Assembly (NCBI GenBank): GCA_963678675.1
Contig: OY783197.1
Span: 14,900,460 to 14,964,459, forward strand
DNA length: 64,000 bases
Origin: Xiphydria camelus
Taxonomy: Eukaryota; Arthropoda; Insecta; Hymenoptera; Xiphydriidae
Direction of reading: 5' to 3'
Below the pieces are notes generated by a model. That model ran no database searches. It saw only the letters and a program-made list of their open reading frames with translations, and was not told where the DNA came from. Position 1 is the stretch's first letter. Each line of letters begins with the position of its first letter. Below are positions 34,505-44,022 of this stretch, in pieces. The translations under genes and the position numbers were made by a program.

Positions 34505-34860
34505 TTGATGTGTTATAGTGTTATTGCCAACTATAATTATTTAAACGCGGGCAAATACAAACGTCGCCTGCGTGACGATTCAAGACGGTCCCAGTGCCCG
34601 CCATTACCATCGCGGGCCTACGGGACTCTTTCGCGGCTCATGCCGCAACGACACTGTGGCGCCCTCCGTTCTTTATTCGGCTGTCCACGGAGACTAAGGC
34701 AGTTCGCTTGTGACCGCGCTCATGAAAAGGTCTACGGAGTGCGTGTATCCTTGCCAAGGTTTTCTACTTAAATAAACGTATTCATTTATATTCTAGATAA
34801 ATCGTGTTTGTTATTCTCACCCACGTAGCGCCATACCAACAATAATATTATATTAAACTG
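34505..34860. other. GC-rich block with poly(A) signal inside Sola-like copy 1
   Basis: Starts near TGTTATAGTG and ends ..GCCATACCAACA, with AATAAAC near 34773. This is LTR-like but with no target duplication, so it is not called. It lies after the transposase stop. Confidence 0.3.
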
Positions 34861-36369
34861 AAATAAAGTGTTCTGCAGATTTGAGAATGTTTTTCTTAAT
34901 TTCCTGCAAACTTTATTTTTGGCACTTAGCCCCTTTGGTACATACACTCCTCAATTCGTCATCGAACAATTCAGTAACTCTTGCGGAACAGCTTCAGTGA
35001 GTACAATTGTTTAAGCAAAAACTATTCAAAGTTGCCACACAAAATTGTAACGCATGTAGAAAGCATTAAATTGACGCGTAATCATATATTCATGCTTTCT
35101 TCATGTGTTGCAATCTTCTCTCAAGTATTGCATTTGAAACATAAAGTAATATCTGAAATCATAATGGCTTTTTGGTTGCTGATCAGTTTCTTTCTTTATC
35201 TATTGTTTATATCACATTTCAAGTTCATTTGTTAATTGTTTGGCGATTGAGAACAACTCACGTACTTCGTATGTATTGAAAAGTGAAATTTCTTCTGAAA
35301 TTTAATAGCCAATGCCTTTAAGCTGATGGTGCGCGTTATTGTCTTTCATTCTTTTTATGTTACTATGGAAATATATTTTCTTTTTACAGATCAATGCAAG
35401 ATCGTCAGGAAGAGATGTATACCAATATTATATGGATCATTTGAGGCAACTCTCGAATGATATAAAACGTCGTAAGAAGAACCTGCAAAAACCGAACACA
35501 TTGCCAATGCGTACTGTTAATGAAGTACTAAATTTCGAAAATGCTTCTGAACAGTTGTATAATGATATTGTAAGCCTCAATATTTTTACGAAGATAGATT
35601 TAAAATTGTTTAAAACTGCAGTACATGTACATTTATTTCTACTAGGTTTCTTATCTGCGATACTTGGGAGGATTTAATCGTCGACAAGTCTTAAATATAT
35701 GTATGAAGCAAATGATGACTGATGAAGTAAGCAGTTCCTTTACTTGGTTTGGAAAGGACGAACAAAATCCTGGCCCACCGTCCATTTCATTCAATGATAA
35801 AAAGTTGGCGGATGCTTTGTTTGGTGAGAATTATATTTCTATAAAATTTGAAGAAATACACTAAATCGTAATGTGCTTAAACAGAAGTATCGTTTTCCTT
35901 GATGTAGAAGTAAGCCGTGTAATTGCAATAAAAATTATTTCAGAAACATTATCGGGAAACCCCTATTTTGAACCTCCTACCGAGGAGGAATTCAAACTCG
36001 ATGTGCAGGAGGCACTACGTATAGCAAAGCAACGACATCGTAATGCAGAGAAAAGAAGAAACAATGGAAATCATAATCTACAAACTCGTAGAATTCATTT
36101 CAGAGGCAATCGTCGAGTCAACGATCAATAAAATGTTAATATCACGGCAAGGTCAATAAAATGTTAATATCACGTACACATGTGCAACTCTGGTATCGTT
36201 TTTATAATGATTTTGTCTAATTGATACTCTGTTCTTCTTCGTTACTTCTTACGTTAGTTTCGGAATCATATAATTCTTTATAAACATAATTTTTAACAGC
36301 ATTATTTCGTCTTTGATTGCTTAAATAAAACCGTCGGTTTTGCACGTCGTTCCAAAATTAAGACGAATA

Positions 36370-36480
36370 AAAACGACAGAGAAGAACGAGGTGTATGGGC
36401 TCAACCGACTTCGCTTATCTTTTTAACGCGTTTTTAACCGTTGGTTAAAAACGACAGAGAAGAACGAGGTGTATGGGGCC
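36370..36480 (+). repeat. 30-bp direct repeat
   Basis: AAAACGACAGAGAAGAACGA followed by GGTGTATGGG occurs at about 36370 and again at about 36447. No ORF from 36132 to 36950; nothing else supported there. Confidence 0.8.
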
Positions 36481-36952
36481 CTTTAAAAGATTACTTAGTC
36501 CGAAGTGCGTCCTTTTTTCAAACTGGTAAACGCAACGTGAAATGAGTCTGTTTACTTCTGTTTGTTTTGTTTTGAGAAATGGGCATTCGTGAGAAAAAAT
36601 CTTATGTCATTCGCGGCTGTGTCTGGATAATAATGTCAATTATTATATTCTTACTTCAACACTAATTTTATTAAATTGAATTTCCCTGCTTTAACTATCG
36701 AATACGAAATCGATATCGATTATTAACCAACCAATGGGGATAGGTGACCACGACTTTCAATTATATCGCGTTGGATTTGATTAGGTATATACTACAGAAA
36801 ATGCATGAGTAGGTATGCGCCCATGCCTTTTCCATAACATCTTTCCTCGAATATTTAGGTAGTTTATAATTATATGTATAAACACGAATATTTTTCAACA
36901 GCTTCAACAAGCTTCATACCGAATTCTTGCTCTCCGGTTTTGGGCATTTTTT

Positions 36953-37138
36953 CTAATAAATATTAACATAAAAATCCAAACATCTACGATGATAATCGCC
37001 AAGAAACTGAACACCGTAAACGCCAGACGATAGATATGTAGGACGAAGTCCTGTTGTAGCTGCCGGAACATCGAGGGGATTTTGCGAAATCTCGCAGAAA
37101 GCTCCTTCGAGGATCATATTATTTTCGATGTTTTCGTC
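36953..37138 (-). CDS. Unrecognised minus-strand exon-like ORF near the outer element's right end
   Basis: Minus-strand frame of 61 residues: DENIENNMILEGAFCEISQN, PLDVPAATTGLRPTYLSSG, VYGVQFLGDYHRRCLDFYV, NIY and TAG at 36955-36953. It is opened by an acceptor-like CTAG and has no ATG. Amino-acid composition and absence of repeats suggest coding origin. Not recognised. It could be the last exon of a third, opposite-strand gene of the outer element. Confidence 0.4.
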   Translation of the reverse strand, partial: DENIENNMILEGAFCEISQNPLDVPAATTGLRPTYLSSGVYGVQFLGDYHRRCLDFYVNIY

Positions 37139-37339
37139 TAGTTATGCTATATGTGTATAAGCTTAGTGAGCTTTCACTGTGGATACTATCTGTTGTACAA
37201 CTTTACAGTAATAATAAATATAAAAAATATTATTTTTACTGTAAGCATTTCGTAAAATAAGTCATTTTTAAGGCAATCGGACAGCATGACGTTCTACCTC
37301 ACATGTTGCTATCCCTTTGCCTTCAACCTACCACCAACA

Positions 37340-37575
37340 TCGAAATTATGCATTCCTCACGCCGTGATACCCTATTGCCGTCAACTACTACGTTACGGTT
37401 TTTCTCACGCCGTGATACCCTGTTGCCGTCAACTACTACGTTACGGTTTTCCTCACGGCGTGAGGACAAAAGCAGACGCCAATGACGACGCATCTTAGCC
37501 TTAAATTGCAGCGCACGCGTTACTGACGGTGTGAATTCAATTTGCACCCAATGTATTCTCATTTTGCTGTCTGGG
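37340..37575. repeat. Right subterminal repeats of the outer element
   Basis: CCTCACGCCGTGATACCCT, CTCACGCCGTGATACCCTG and CCTCACGGCGTGAGG follow each other with GTTGCCGTCAACTACTACGT between them, giving a 60-bp tandem unit. This is the inverted counterpart of 10590-10700. Confidence 0.75.
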
Positions 37576-37922
37576 AAAGTGGACAGAGGACCAGCGGATC
37601 CTGCCAATATTGTCTGCACAATAATTGATTGTAAGAATGGTGTATTTAAGTCGGTACAGTATATGGTATAATCAAAGGTTGGTTTGGAAATGAAACTCTT
37701 AAAAAAGCTACAACAACTTTTATTAGTATTAATGAAGTAGATCGAACTAAACTTTTAACTATTCGCGAAATAGTGGGGATTATTTCAAATGGCCAAGGAA
37801 TGGCCAAGTGCTTATGTAAACCGTCTAGAACTCAGTGTTCCTCAAAAAAATGTAATTGCTTTAAAAATAAGCACCTTTGTACAAGTAGATGCCATTCCAG
37901 TCTTTCTTGTAGCAACAAATAA
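37576..37922 (+). pseudogene. Ginger/KRBA2-like gene, 3' half
   Basis: Continues the gene broken at 10429: VDRGPADPANIVCTIIDC, KNGVFKVGTVYGIIKGWF, then NEVDRTKLLTIRE and a Cys-rich C-terminus MAKCLCKPSRTQC, KKCNCFKNKHLCTSRCHSS, LSCSNK, ending TAA 37920. Cys-rich tails of this kind are typical of KRBA2/Ginger-like and related integrase proteins. There is no visible frameshift in this half. Confidence 0.8.
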
Positions 37923-38812
37923 ATAGTTTTAGTTTAAGTTTGTGTTATCTGTATACATTTCTTTTTTTTGTCAGTGTCGGTGCAGGAACTGTATTCATAG
38001 AAACCGTTATTTATAAAACCTTTTTGCAAATAAAATAAAGAATAAGCTGAAATAAAAAAAATGGAAGATATCTGTCTATAAAATACTCATTTCATCAGAC
38101 CCATTATCACAATCGTTCATTGAAAAAGTCGTCGCTTCACTCTTCGTTTCTCACATTTAAACATGTCTCACCAGAAACGGTATGCATCAGTCTCGACTTC
38201 TCAATATATGTAAGTCGAACAATAAATTCAAAAACTGTACAGTTTTTGGACAATTTTTGTGTCCAGATGTTGTAATATAAGATGACTTCATTAAATGGAT
38301 AAAGAATATTTCCATTTCATGAACTGGACAGAATTTTATCCAGGTAGAGGAATAAAATATTATTCCTCTATCTGGATACAATTCGCGAAGTGGATATCCA
38401 TTTCATGAAACGGACAATTACGCCAAGTGGAGATGCGACATATACACATTTCCGATCATGGCCGACTATCGCCGAAGATTGCCGGAATTTTTGTGACATT
38501 TTGACATATAGATATCGGCCGAGAAATCGTAAAATTCTCGACTCTTAGACGCGAAGGGCGTGGCTTCGCGTTGTGTGTTAAGGATGATTCTCTGTTAATA
38601 TGTAACTTATAAAATTTATTCTGACCTCTATCGATAGAGAATAATCAATTTATATGGCGTAACTAAGCATAGTTGTGGTTATAACCATATATTTATTGAG
38701 AAAATTCGATGTAAAAATTGAGGGGTGAAGGGGGCAGACATTTTTCCTGTAAAGATACACGGGTGCCCGTGACGACATTGAACGAACATGCCGCGAGACA
38801 CTACCGTGTCTC
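37923..38812. other. Spacer with the second, inverted copy of the 6577 repeat
   Basis: 38245-38371 is the minus-strand copy of the repeat at 6577-6700. It joins a palindrome (AGAGGAATAAAATATTATTC) at about 38345. From 38400 to 38812 I see nothing I can name. Confidence 0.6.
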
Positions 38813-40480
38813 TTGATGGTGACCGGTAAAGCATATGCAAGAAGAGTATGTGCGGATATATTGACGTACTCCGCGTTGGGAATGCTAACTTGTAAGCGTA
38901 TTAATGAACGATTAAAAGTCGTATATTATAATTATATATTAAGGAATTCTTTAAAAATTGGGAGAACGAGCCTCCTGGAATTCACAACTGAAAAGCTGAA
39001 GCACCGCTCTCAACCATGACCGATGAATTGATTAATGAAATAAATTTGATTAAAGAAAACGGACCAACAGCCAAGTTATGGATGCAGTATTTTGAATGCG
39101 TAACCATTGAGCTTCAATTTATTGAAGCTACATGTGCAGGGTATTGGAAATTAATGTTACAAAGTGTTCATAAGATGTTGCCAATATTCCATGCATCTGG
39201 CCATTTTGCATACGCAAAATCAGCTCAAATATTGTTGCAGGATATGGTACACTTAGAGCTTCATATGAATGATAACGAATTCCGAAAGTTTACTGAGGAA
39301 GCATTTTTTACGATTCGAAGATCGAATAAAGGTCGGAAATATGGAGCGACATGACGATAGAACAAACCCGCAATCGTTTTTTCGGTACTGATCTTAAACA
39401 TGGACGAGGAGTGACACCAAGTGTAGTTGCCAAGTATTTGGCAATTATGCCTACATTTTTCAGTATTATGGAAGGATTGGAAGAATATTGTGGATTGAGC
39501 ACTTCCTCTAGTGAATAACATGTGGATCTCTCTGACAGCAGATTCAAACGGGATAATGACGTCGTTGCAAAATTCATGTTTAGGCTCACGGAACATGGTC
39601 CTTTCATCCAACGTGGTCATTTAATGTCACTTTAAACTGGCGTTGCTGCAACTGAGGAGATTAACTGTCATAAAACTTTTGAAAAGGGATGTGCAAGTAT
39701 GAAAACAATGATTGAAAAGACAGAAGGGGACGTGTCATTAACATTTAAATACAAAGTAAAAAAATGTAGCATCTGTCAAAGGTGGAATTCACATTATTAG
39801 CAAATACCAATCAATCAACTCAGGATTACTATTTCAAAGAATTTCCGTTGCGCTTCATGGTAACGAGGAGCTTACTCGTGATGTGTTGCACTATGAATTA
39901 TTACCATTCCCTTATCCTTATTCGACGAAAAAGGTTCCATGAGGAGAACTACGAAATCTGTGAATTAAGTATATAATGTTTTCCACAGTTCTCTTTGCTC
40001 ACAAGAGCTTCTGAATAGTTTCAGATTTGTTGTTAATGGAGGTTTTCTACTGCATCAGGTGGTATGGCCACATGGCAAAACATACAAGGAAGTTTGTCAC
40101 ATTTATTTGATGCATATTAAAAAGCATTATGGAGAACACGCCTCTGTAGTATTTGGTGGGTATGATGATGAATCATTGGGAGTTAAATCCTACGAAAGGT
40201 TTCGACGTCGAGAAAAGAACGTGGCGGCTGACATTAATTTCGATGGCAACATGCTCATTCAACTCACCCAAACACACAATTTCTATGCAATATATCCAAC
40301 AAGAAAAGATTCGTCAAATTATTAGCTTCCTACTTGCAAGAATCTAATATCAAAGTGCTCCAAGCAGATAAAGGTGCCGATACTCTGATAGTACAGACAG
40401 CATTGGAGTTAAATGAACAAGTAGTTGAGCCTGTAGCTGTCATCGGAAATGAGGAGCAATCGCGCAAAAACCGATAAATC
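38813..40480 (+). pseudogene. Degraded unclassified insect multicopy gene (TIRRS family)
   Basis: Scattered frames form one protein: GKAYARRVCADILTYSALG, AKLWMQYFECVTIELQFIE, YWKLMLQSVHKMLPIFHAS, GHFAYAKSAQILLQDM, EEAFFTIRRSNK, then after a frameshift near 39325 WSDMTIEQTRNRFFG and LKHGRGVTPSVV. A stop follows near 39518 and later frames carry VVWPHGKTYKEVCHIYL, VKSYERFRRREK and LLASYLQESNIKVLQADKG. I recall this as a large uncharacterised protein repeated in many arthropod genomes, probably transposon-borne. No enzymatic motif recognised. It is dead. Confidence 0.6.
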
Positions 40481-40884
40481 CACTTTTGAAGAAAAATGAG
40501 TTACACATCGTTTCCTATTAATTTCGGTCTCCTCTATCGATATGCAAAGTCAGATTTGAGCAAAAGCCAATATTTCCCATGTAAAATCCTATATAAACTT
40601 GAGCATTTCGAGCAAAACCCGATAAATGTAAACATTTCGACCAAAACCCGATAAATCCAATATTTTGTGCAAAAGCCGATAAATACCTGCTACTGTGTTA
40701 CAATCTGTTATAAAATAACAGAACTGTTAAAATAATGTTAAGCTAACCAAAAACAGGTACCTAATAAATTACAGATTCGACAATAATTTATTCTGTATTC
40801 TATTTTCTCTTTTGTTTGAGATTGTAACCTATAAACGCGCGTTAAGGTAAGTGGTTTGTGTTGTGAAAAATAAGTACAATCTAG
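40455..40884. repeat. Interspersed GCAAAAACCGATAAAT motif and AT-rich spacer
   Basis: CAAAARCCGATAAAT occurs about four times between 40465 and 40690 at irregular spacing (GCGCAAAAACCGATAAATCC, GAGCAAAACCCGATAAATG, GACCAAAACCCGATAAATCC, GTGCAAAAGCCGATAAATAC). No coding content. Confidence 0.7.
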
Positions 40885-41151
40885 TTAACCCTTTCACTAC
40901 GAAAGACGTAAATATACGTCTTCAGGAGTCCATCGATATGTACGAAAGGCGTATATACACGACATCTGTGTTTCTATACTAGAACACCTTCCCTGTTTTA
41001 CCGATTATTTCAAAATGAGTTTGATCGTCTTTTGAAACATAGGAATTATTAAGGTACTGGCAATTGTTTCGCAGCGCAGCGACCGACGTGCGAATAACGC
41101 GCCGTCCCTGTGATGGATTATTCCGAGGTCGCGCCGCAGTGAAAGGGTTAA
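40885..41151. mobile_element. piggyBac MITE (TIR CCCTTTCACT)
   Basis: TTAACCCTTTCACTACGAAA at the left, CAGTGAAAGGGTTAA at the right. 267 bp including both TTAA sites, no transposase. It sits just upstream of the first exon of Sola-like copy 2. Confidence 0.85.
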
Positions 41152-43065
41152 TAAAACTACATGAAAATATGGAAACTGACAGTGAAGCCAATATTTCAGT
41201 GAGAGAAGCCAACGATGGTAGTAGGAAAAGGCAAAAAAATGAAACAAAACGACAAAAACAAACACTGCAAAGGTAAAAATAATATTACTTTGTATCGCGC
41301 AATGGTTCAATGAAATATGGGCTAGTCCTCGTGTTGGCAAATATTTGAGAGGGAGTTGACTGATATATATGAAAATTCATTACTTTTGAAGCACTAAAAA
41401 GTATAAAATAAAGCGGGATGCTTGACAAGCCTAGCTAGTTCGCCGTCTATATCTTTTCAGATATCTCGATGATAACCCAAGACAAAAGAATTTGAGAAGC
41501 CCTTGTTTGCATAAAAACGGCCCAACCTTCTTTTGCAATAAAATTGCTACCCATGACATTAAACATATTCGGCAAAAGTTTTATAACAATAACAACAAAA
41601 TTGAGCAGGATGTTAAACTGTGCAACTTTATGTCTGTTATTCCTATAGCCCGAAAACGATCTGAAAAAGAGAATTCCAAGAAACGCAGCTTTTCTGTTAA
41701 TTATTTCCTTCCTACAAGAGTTCGAAAGACTAAACTTCAAGTTTGCCAACAGTTTTTTTTAAAAGCGTTAAATATTAAAAAAGATAGAGCGAATTCTGTG
41801 GCAAGATTTATTTTCGCTAGAGACGCTCCCAAAGAACGGCGTGGTGGTGATCACGTTTCTAAAAAGACTGCAAACAAAAAAGATAAAGTGAGAGAGTTTC
41901 TCAATAGTTTAGAAGGAAAGGAGAGCCACTACAGCCGGGAAAAGTCGAAAAGAATTTATTTAAGGGGGTCGTCCACCTTCGAGTCGAAAATGAAAGCCTA
42001 TTTTCAGGAATTAATTGAAAAGGAACTACTGAAGATAATTGAGTAAATTTTTTTTTCTCTTATTGATAGATACTTCGCCTTTTAAAATGTAGGGGAAGGT
42101 GGGGCACAATGGAACATGGGGTACAGTGAAACATTCATACTAGCGAGCGGACGGAAGATCCTAATTCAACGGGATTCCGACAGAAAGCGCGGCGAGCGAT
42201 CCCCAACAACTCCAGCTGATCCCTCATTTCCACTTAGTTGAGCAACTAGATGTGCGTAGTGTAGTGCTTTTTTTCGTCGTGAAACTAAAAAATTTACTCC
42301 TACGGATTTTCGTCTCCAGGTAAGAGTGATTTTTGTATTCAGTTGGTTCTTATGGCAATTCAACCTATATGTATCGCTAAACATTTTGCTCTACTTTCAT
42401 CTTTCTACTTCGTCGCGTTCGTGGTAGGAAATGTGGGGAACCAAAATATCTGGATCGGGGTTCCTTGAAACACAGGCCGTGGGGGCACATTGAAACGTTT
42501 CATGGAGCCCCGACGGTATAAATATAGAAACCCAAGCGTTTTTCTTCAACCGTATTGATATGTTATGCTGGCAATCATTCATTCCTAGAAAAATAATACT
42601 TGTAGGTCCGCTGACCAGGTGTCTCACGTTAAATTCGTTTGTGTGACCAACTTTTATTCAAGTAAAATTCTTCCTGGGGAAAAAAATAATCTAAATAAAT
42701 GAAATAAAGGAACATTTAAAAAAAGGCAAATACCTAACGATTCGCTAAGGTAGCAGATACCTTATTTTTCTTTTTCCTTTTTGTTTGAGAAATGGTGCGG
42801 AATCGAAAGCGCAAAAGTGGCAAGGGGCTGTTCTTCGAAGAAGACATGAAGGCGGCAGTGGAAATGGTCATGAATGGTCGAAGTGTAAGAAGTGCTGCTG
42901 AATTAAAAAACGTGAGCCATGTTACTTTATCAAGATATGTTAACCCTTCACTGCATGATTTTTTATTTTTTTGTAAAAAAAAATATAAAGCTTAATAAAG
43001 CCTACAATAGCCAGGAAAAATATTTAAAAAAAATCTATATTTATTTTTTTACATTTATTTGACAT

Positions 43066-43906
43066 TGTAACGCGTGGATCGCAGCCGAGTCGGCATGCGT
43101 TAGCCTGCCGACGATTCAAGGGTTGGAGACAGCCCCGAGCGCGTCATAAGGGACGCGCAGGTAGTTAGGACGCGTCATCCGAGGACCTAACGGTCATCGG
43201 TCATCAGCGGGCTTTCGGCAAGGTCCGCAAACGGGGTATATTAGACGGCCGGCGAGCCATCGCCGCCAGACCATCTCGAGTCACGGTAGTGGAAGTTTTC
43301 GCTCAGCGAACACCACTATCCCTCGGAAGTCTCAGTCGAACGCCCTAGGGAAGTTTTCGCTCAGCGAACACCCTAGTAGTCGAACGGCCTCCACACGAGC
43401 GGCGACAGTTTTCGCTCAGCGAACATCGCAGCTCTCGTGGTTCACCGATCGACTCTCGAGCAACCGAGAGGGAAGTCTTCGCTCAGCGAACACCCTCTCG
43501 CGCGCAGATCTCTGACGGCCCTACGCCGTCCCGGCTTGAGGTTCGCTAGCGGCAGTTTTCGCTCCACGAACACCCTAGCGTCCTCGCCGCTCCAGCCGAC
43601 GTTCTCACGTCGCCTCGCCTACCCGGCGACCCTCTACGCGGACGAGTTACCTTCGCCTCCGGCCTGACGACGATTCCCGGGACGCGAGCAGCCCCCGGCA
43701 CGCCAGGACCGACGCAGCCGTTCCTGAGGACGACCCGCACCGCCTACGAGCTGCCCGACCGGCAGCCCCCTCCGACGCTTCTCCGAGCTCGATCCCTCCT
43801 GGGATCTTCTCTTTCCACACGCTTACGCTACCATTTTGTATTCCAGATCACGAATAAACCTTAGTTCCTAGTTTATTCGCGCTCTGTACATATTACCCCT
43901 CCTACA
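43066..43906. mobile_element. 841-bp GC-rich solo LTR (Gypsy-type)
   Basis: Begins TGTAACGCGTGG, ends CTCCTACA, flanked by ACAT on both sides (43062-43065 and 43907-43910). A TATA-like GGTATATTAG lies near 43236 and AATAAACC near 43853, so transcription would run on the plus strand. It contains an array of five hairpins between the two. No internal region remains. Confidence 0.82.
43286..43580 (+). other. Array of five hairpins with one loop and covarying stems
   Basis: The core AGTTTTCGCTCAGCGAACA occurs five times (the fourth reads AGTCTTCGC and the fifth TTCGCTCCACGAAC). Each core contains a small TTCGC/GCGAA hairpin. Each is enclosed by a different complementary stem: GTAGTGG/CCACTAT (43286/43313), CTAGGG/CCCTAG (43345/43371), CCACACGAGCGGCGA/TCGCAGCTCTCGTGG (43391/43426), CGAGAGGG/CCCTCTCG (43465/43493) and CGCTAGCGG/CCCTAGCG (43544/43573). 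Stems differ in sequence but keep pairing, so the RNA or DNA fold appears to matter. Confidence 0.85.
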
Positions 43907-44022
43907 ACATAAAAAAATACTGTTGTAAATTTACAACACTGTGCAAAAACTAAAACTTTTTGTTGTAAAGCTACAACATTATACACTTATGTAAGAATAA
44001 CTTCATAAGAAACGTGTAAAAT

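Larger units (their letters stand above)
32338..34952 (+). mobile_element. Sola-like DNA transposon, copy 1, with AATT target duplication
   Basis: Ends GAGGAGTGTACGTACCAAAG and inverted GAGGAGTGTATGTACCAAAG, continuing GGGCTAAGTGCCAAAA. AATT flanks both sides (32334-32337 and 34953-34956). The 4-bp duplication and the single spliced gene with a DNCAGQNKN motif fit what I recall of Sola elements. The superfamily call is inference; the borders are seen directly. Confidence 0.75.
31334..36131 (+). pseudogene. DUF4806 gene of the outer element, interrupted by a Sola-like element
   Basis: Starts MKRTKRTVTKPRKYC at 31334. An in-frame TAA lies at 31574 and a frameshift near 31668. The frame then reads through a Gln/Ser/Thr-rich tandem repeat to VVQDEDDN at 32336, where a Sola-like element interrupts the codon series. 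It resumes at 34957 as SSSNNSVTLAEQL with a GTGAGT donor at 34997. Later exons: from 35390 (INARSSGRDVYQYYMDHLRQ) to about 35570, 35647-35824 (the DUF4806 core: LRYLGGFNRRQVLNICM, DEVSSSFTWFGK) and 35944-36131 (Arg-rich C-terminus). LPMRTVNEVLNFE corresponds to FPLTVMAEVEAFE in the inner gene. The phase at the 34997 donor does not fit the next exon, so an exon or an indel is unseen. Confidence 0.65.
10430..37575 (+). mobile_element. 27-kb CACTA/TNP2-like two-gene transposon (outer element)
   Basis: Left end CCCAGATAACCAAGCGTGAG, right end (inverted) CCCAGACAGCAAAATGAGAA, flanked by AAA on both sides (10427-10429 and 37576-37578). Removing one AAA and the insert rejoins the integrase codons GTA CCC AAA GTG GAC (VPKVD). 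Genes on the plus strand: a transposase (14493-16752) and a DUF4806 gene (31334-36131). Much of its length is later nested insertion, chiefly the inner copy of similar architecture. A 3-bp target duplication fits CACTA/EnSpm, but the CCC terminus is not the canonical CACTA, so the superfamily name is tentative. Confidence 0.75.

Noticed and set aside
34505..34860. Possible solo LTR TGTTATAG...CCAACA in Sola-like copy 1
   Set aside because: Flanks do not repeat, so borders and nature are unproven.
43437..43740. ORFs on both strands in the GC-rich LTR
   Set aside because: High GC removes stop codons; the hairpin array and LTR borders explain the region better.
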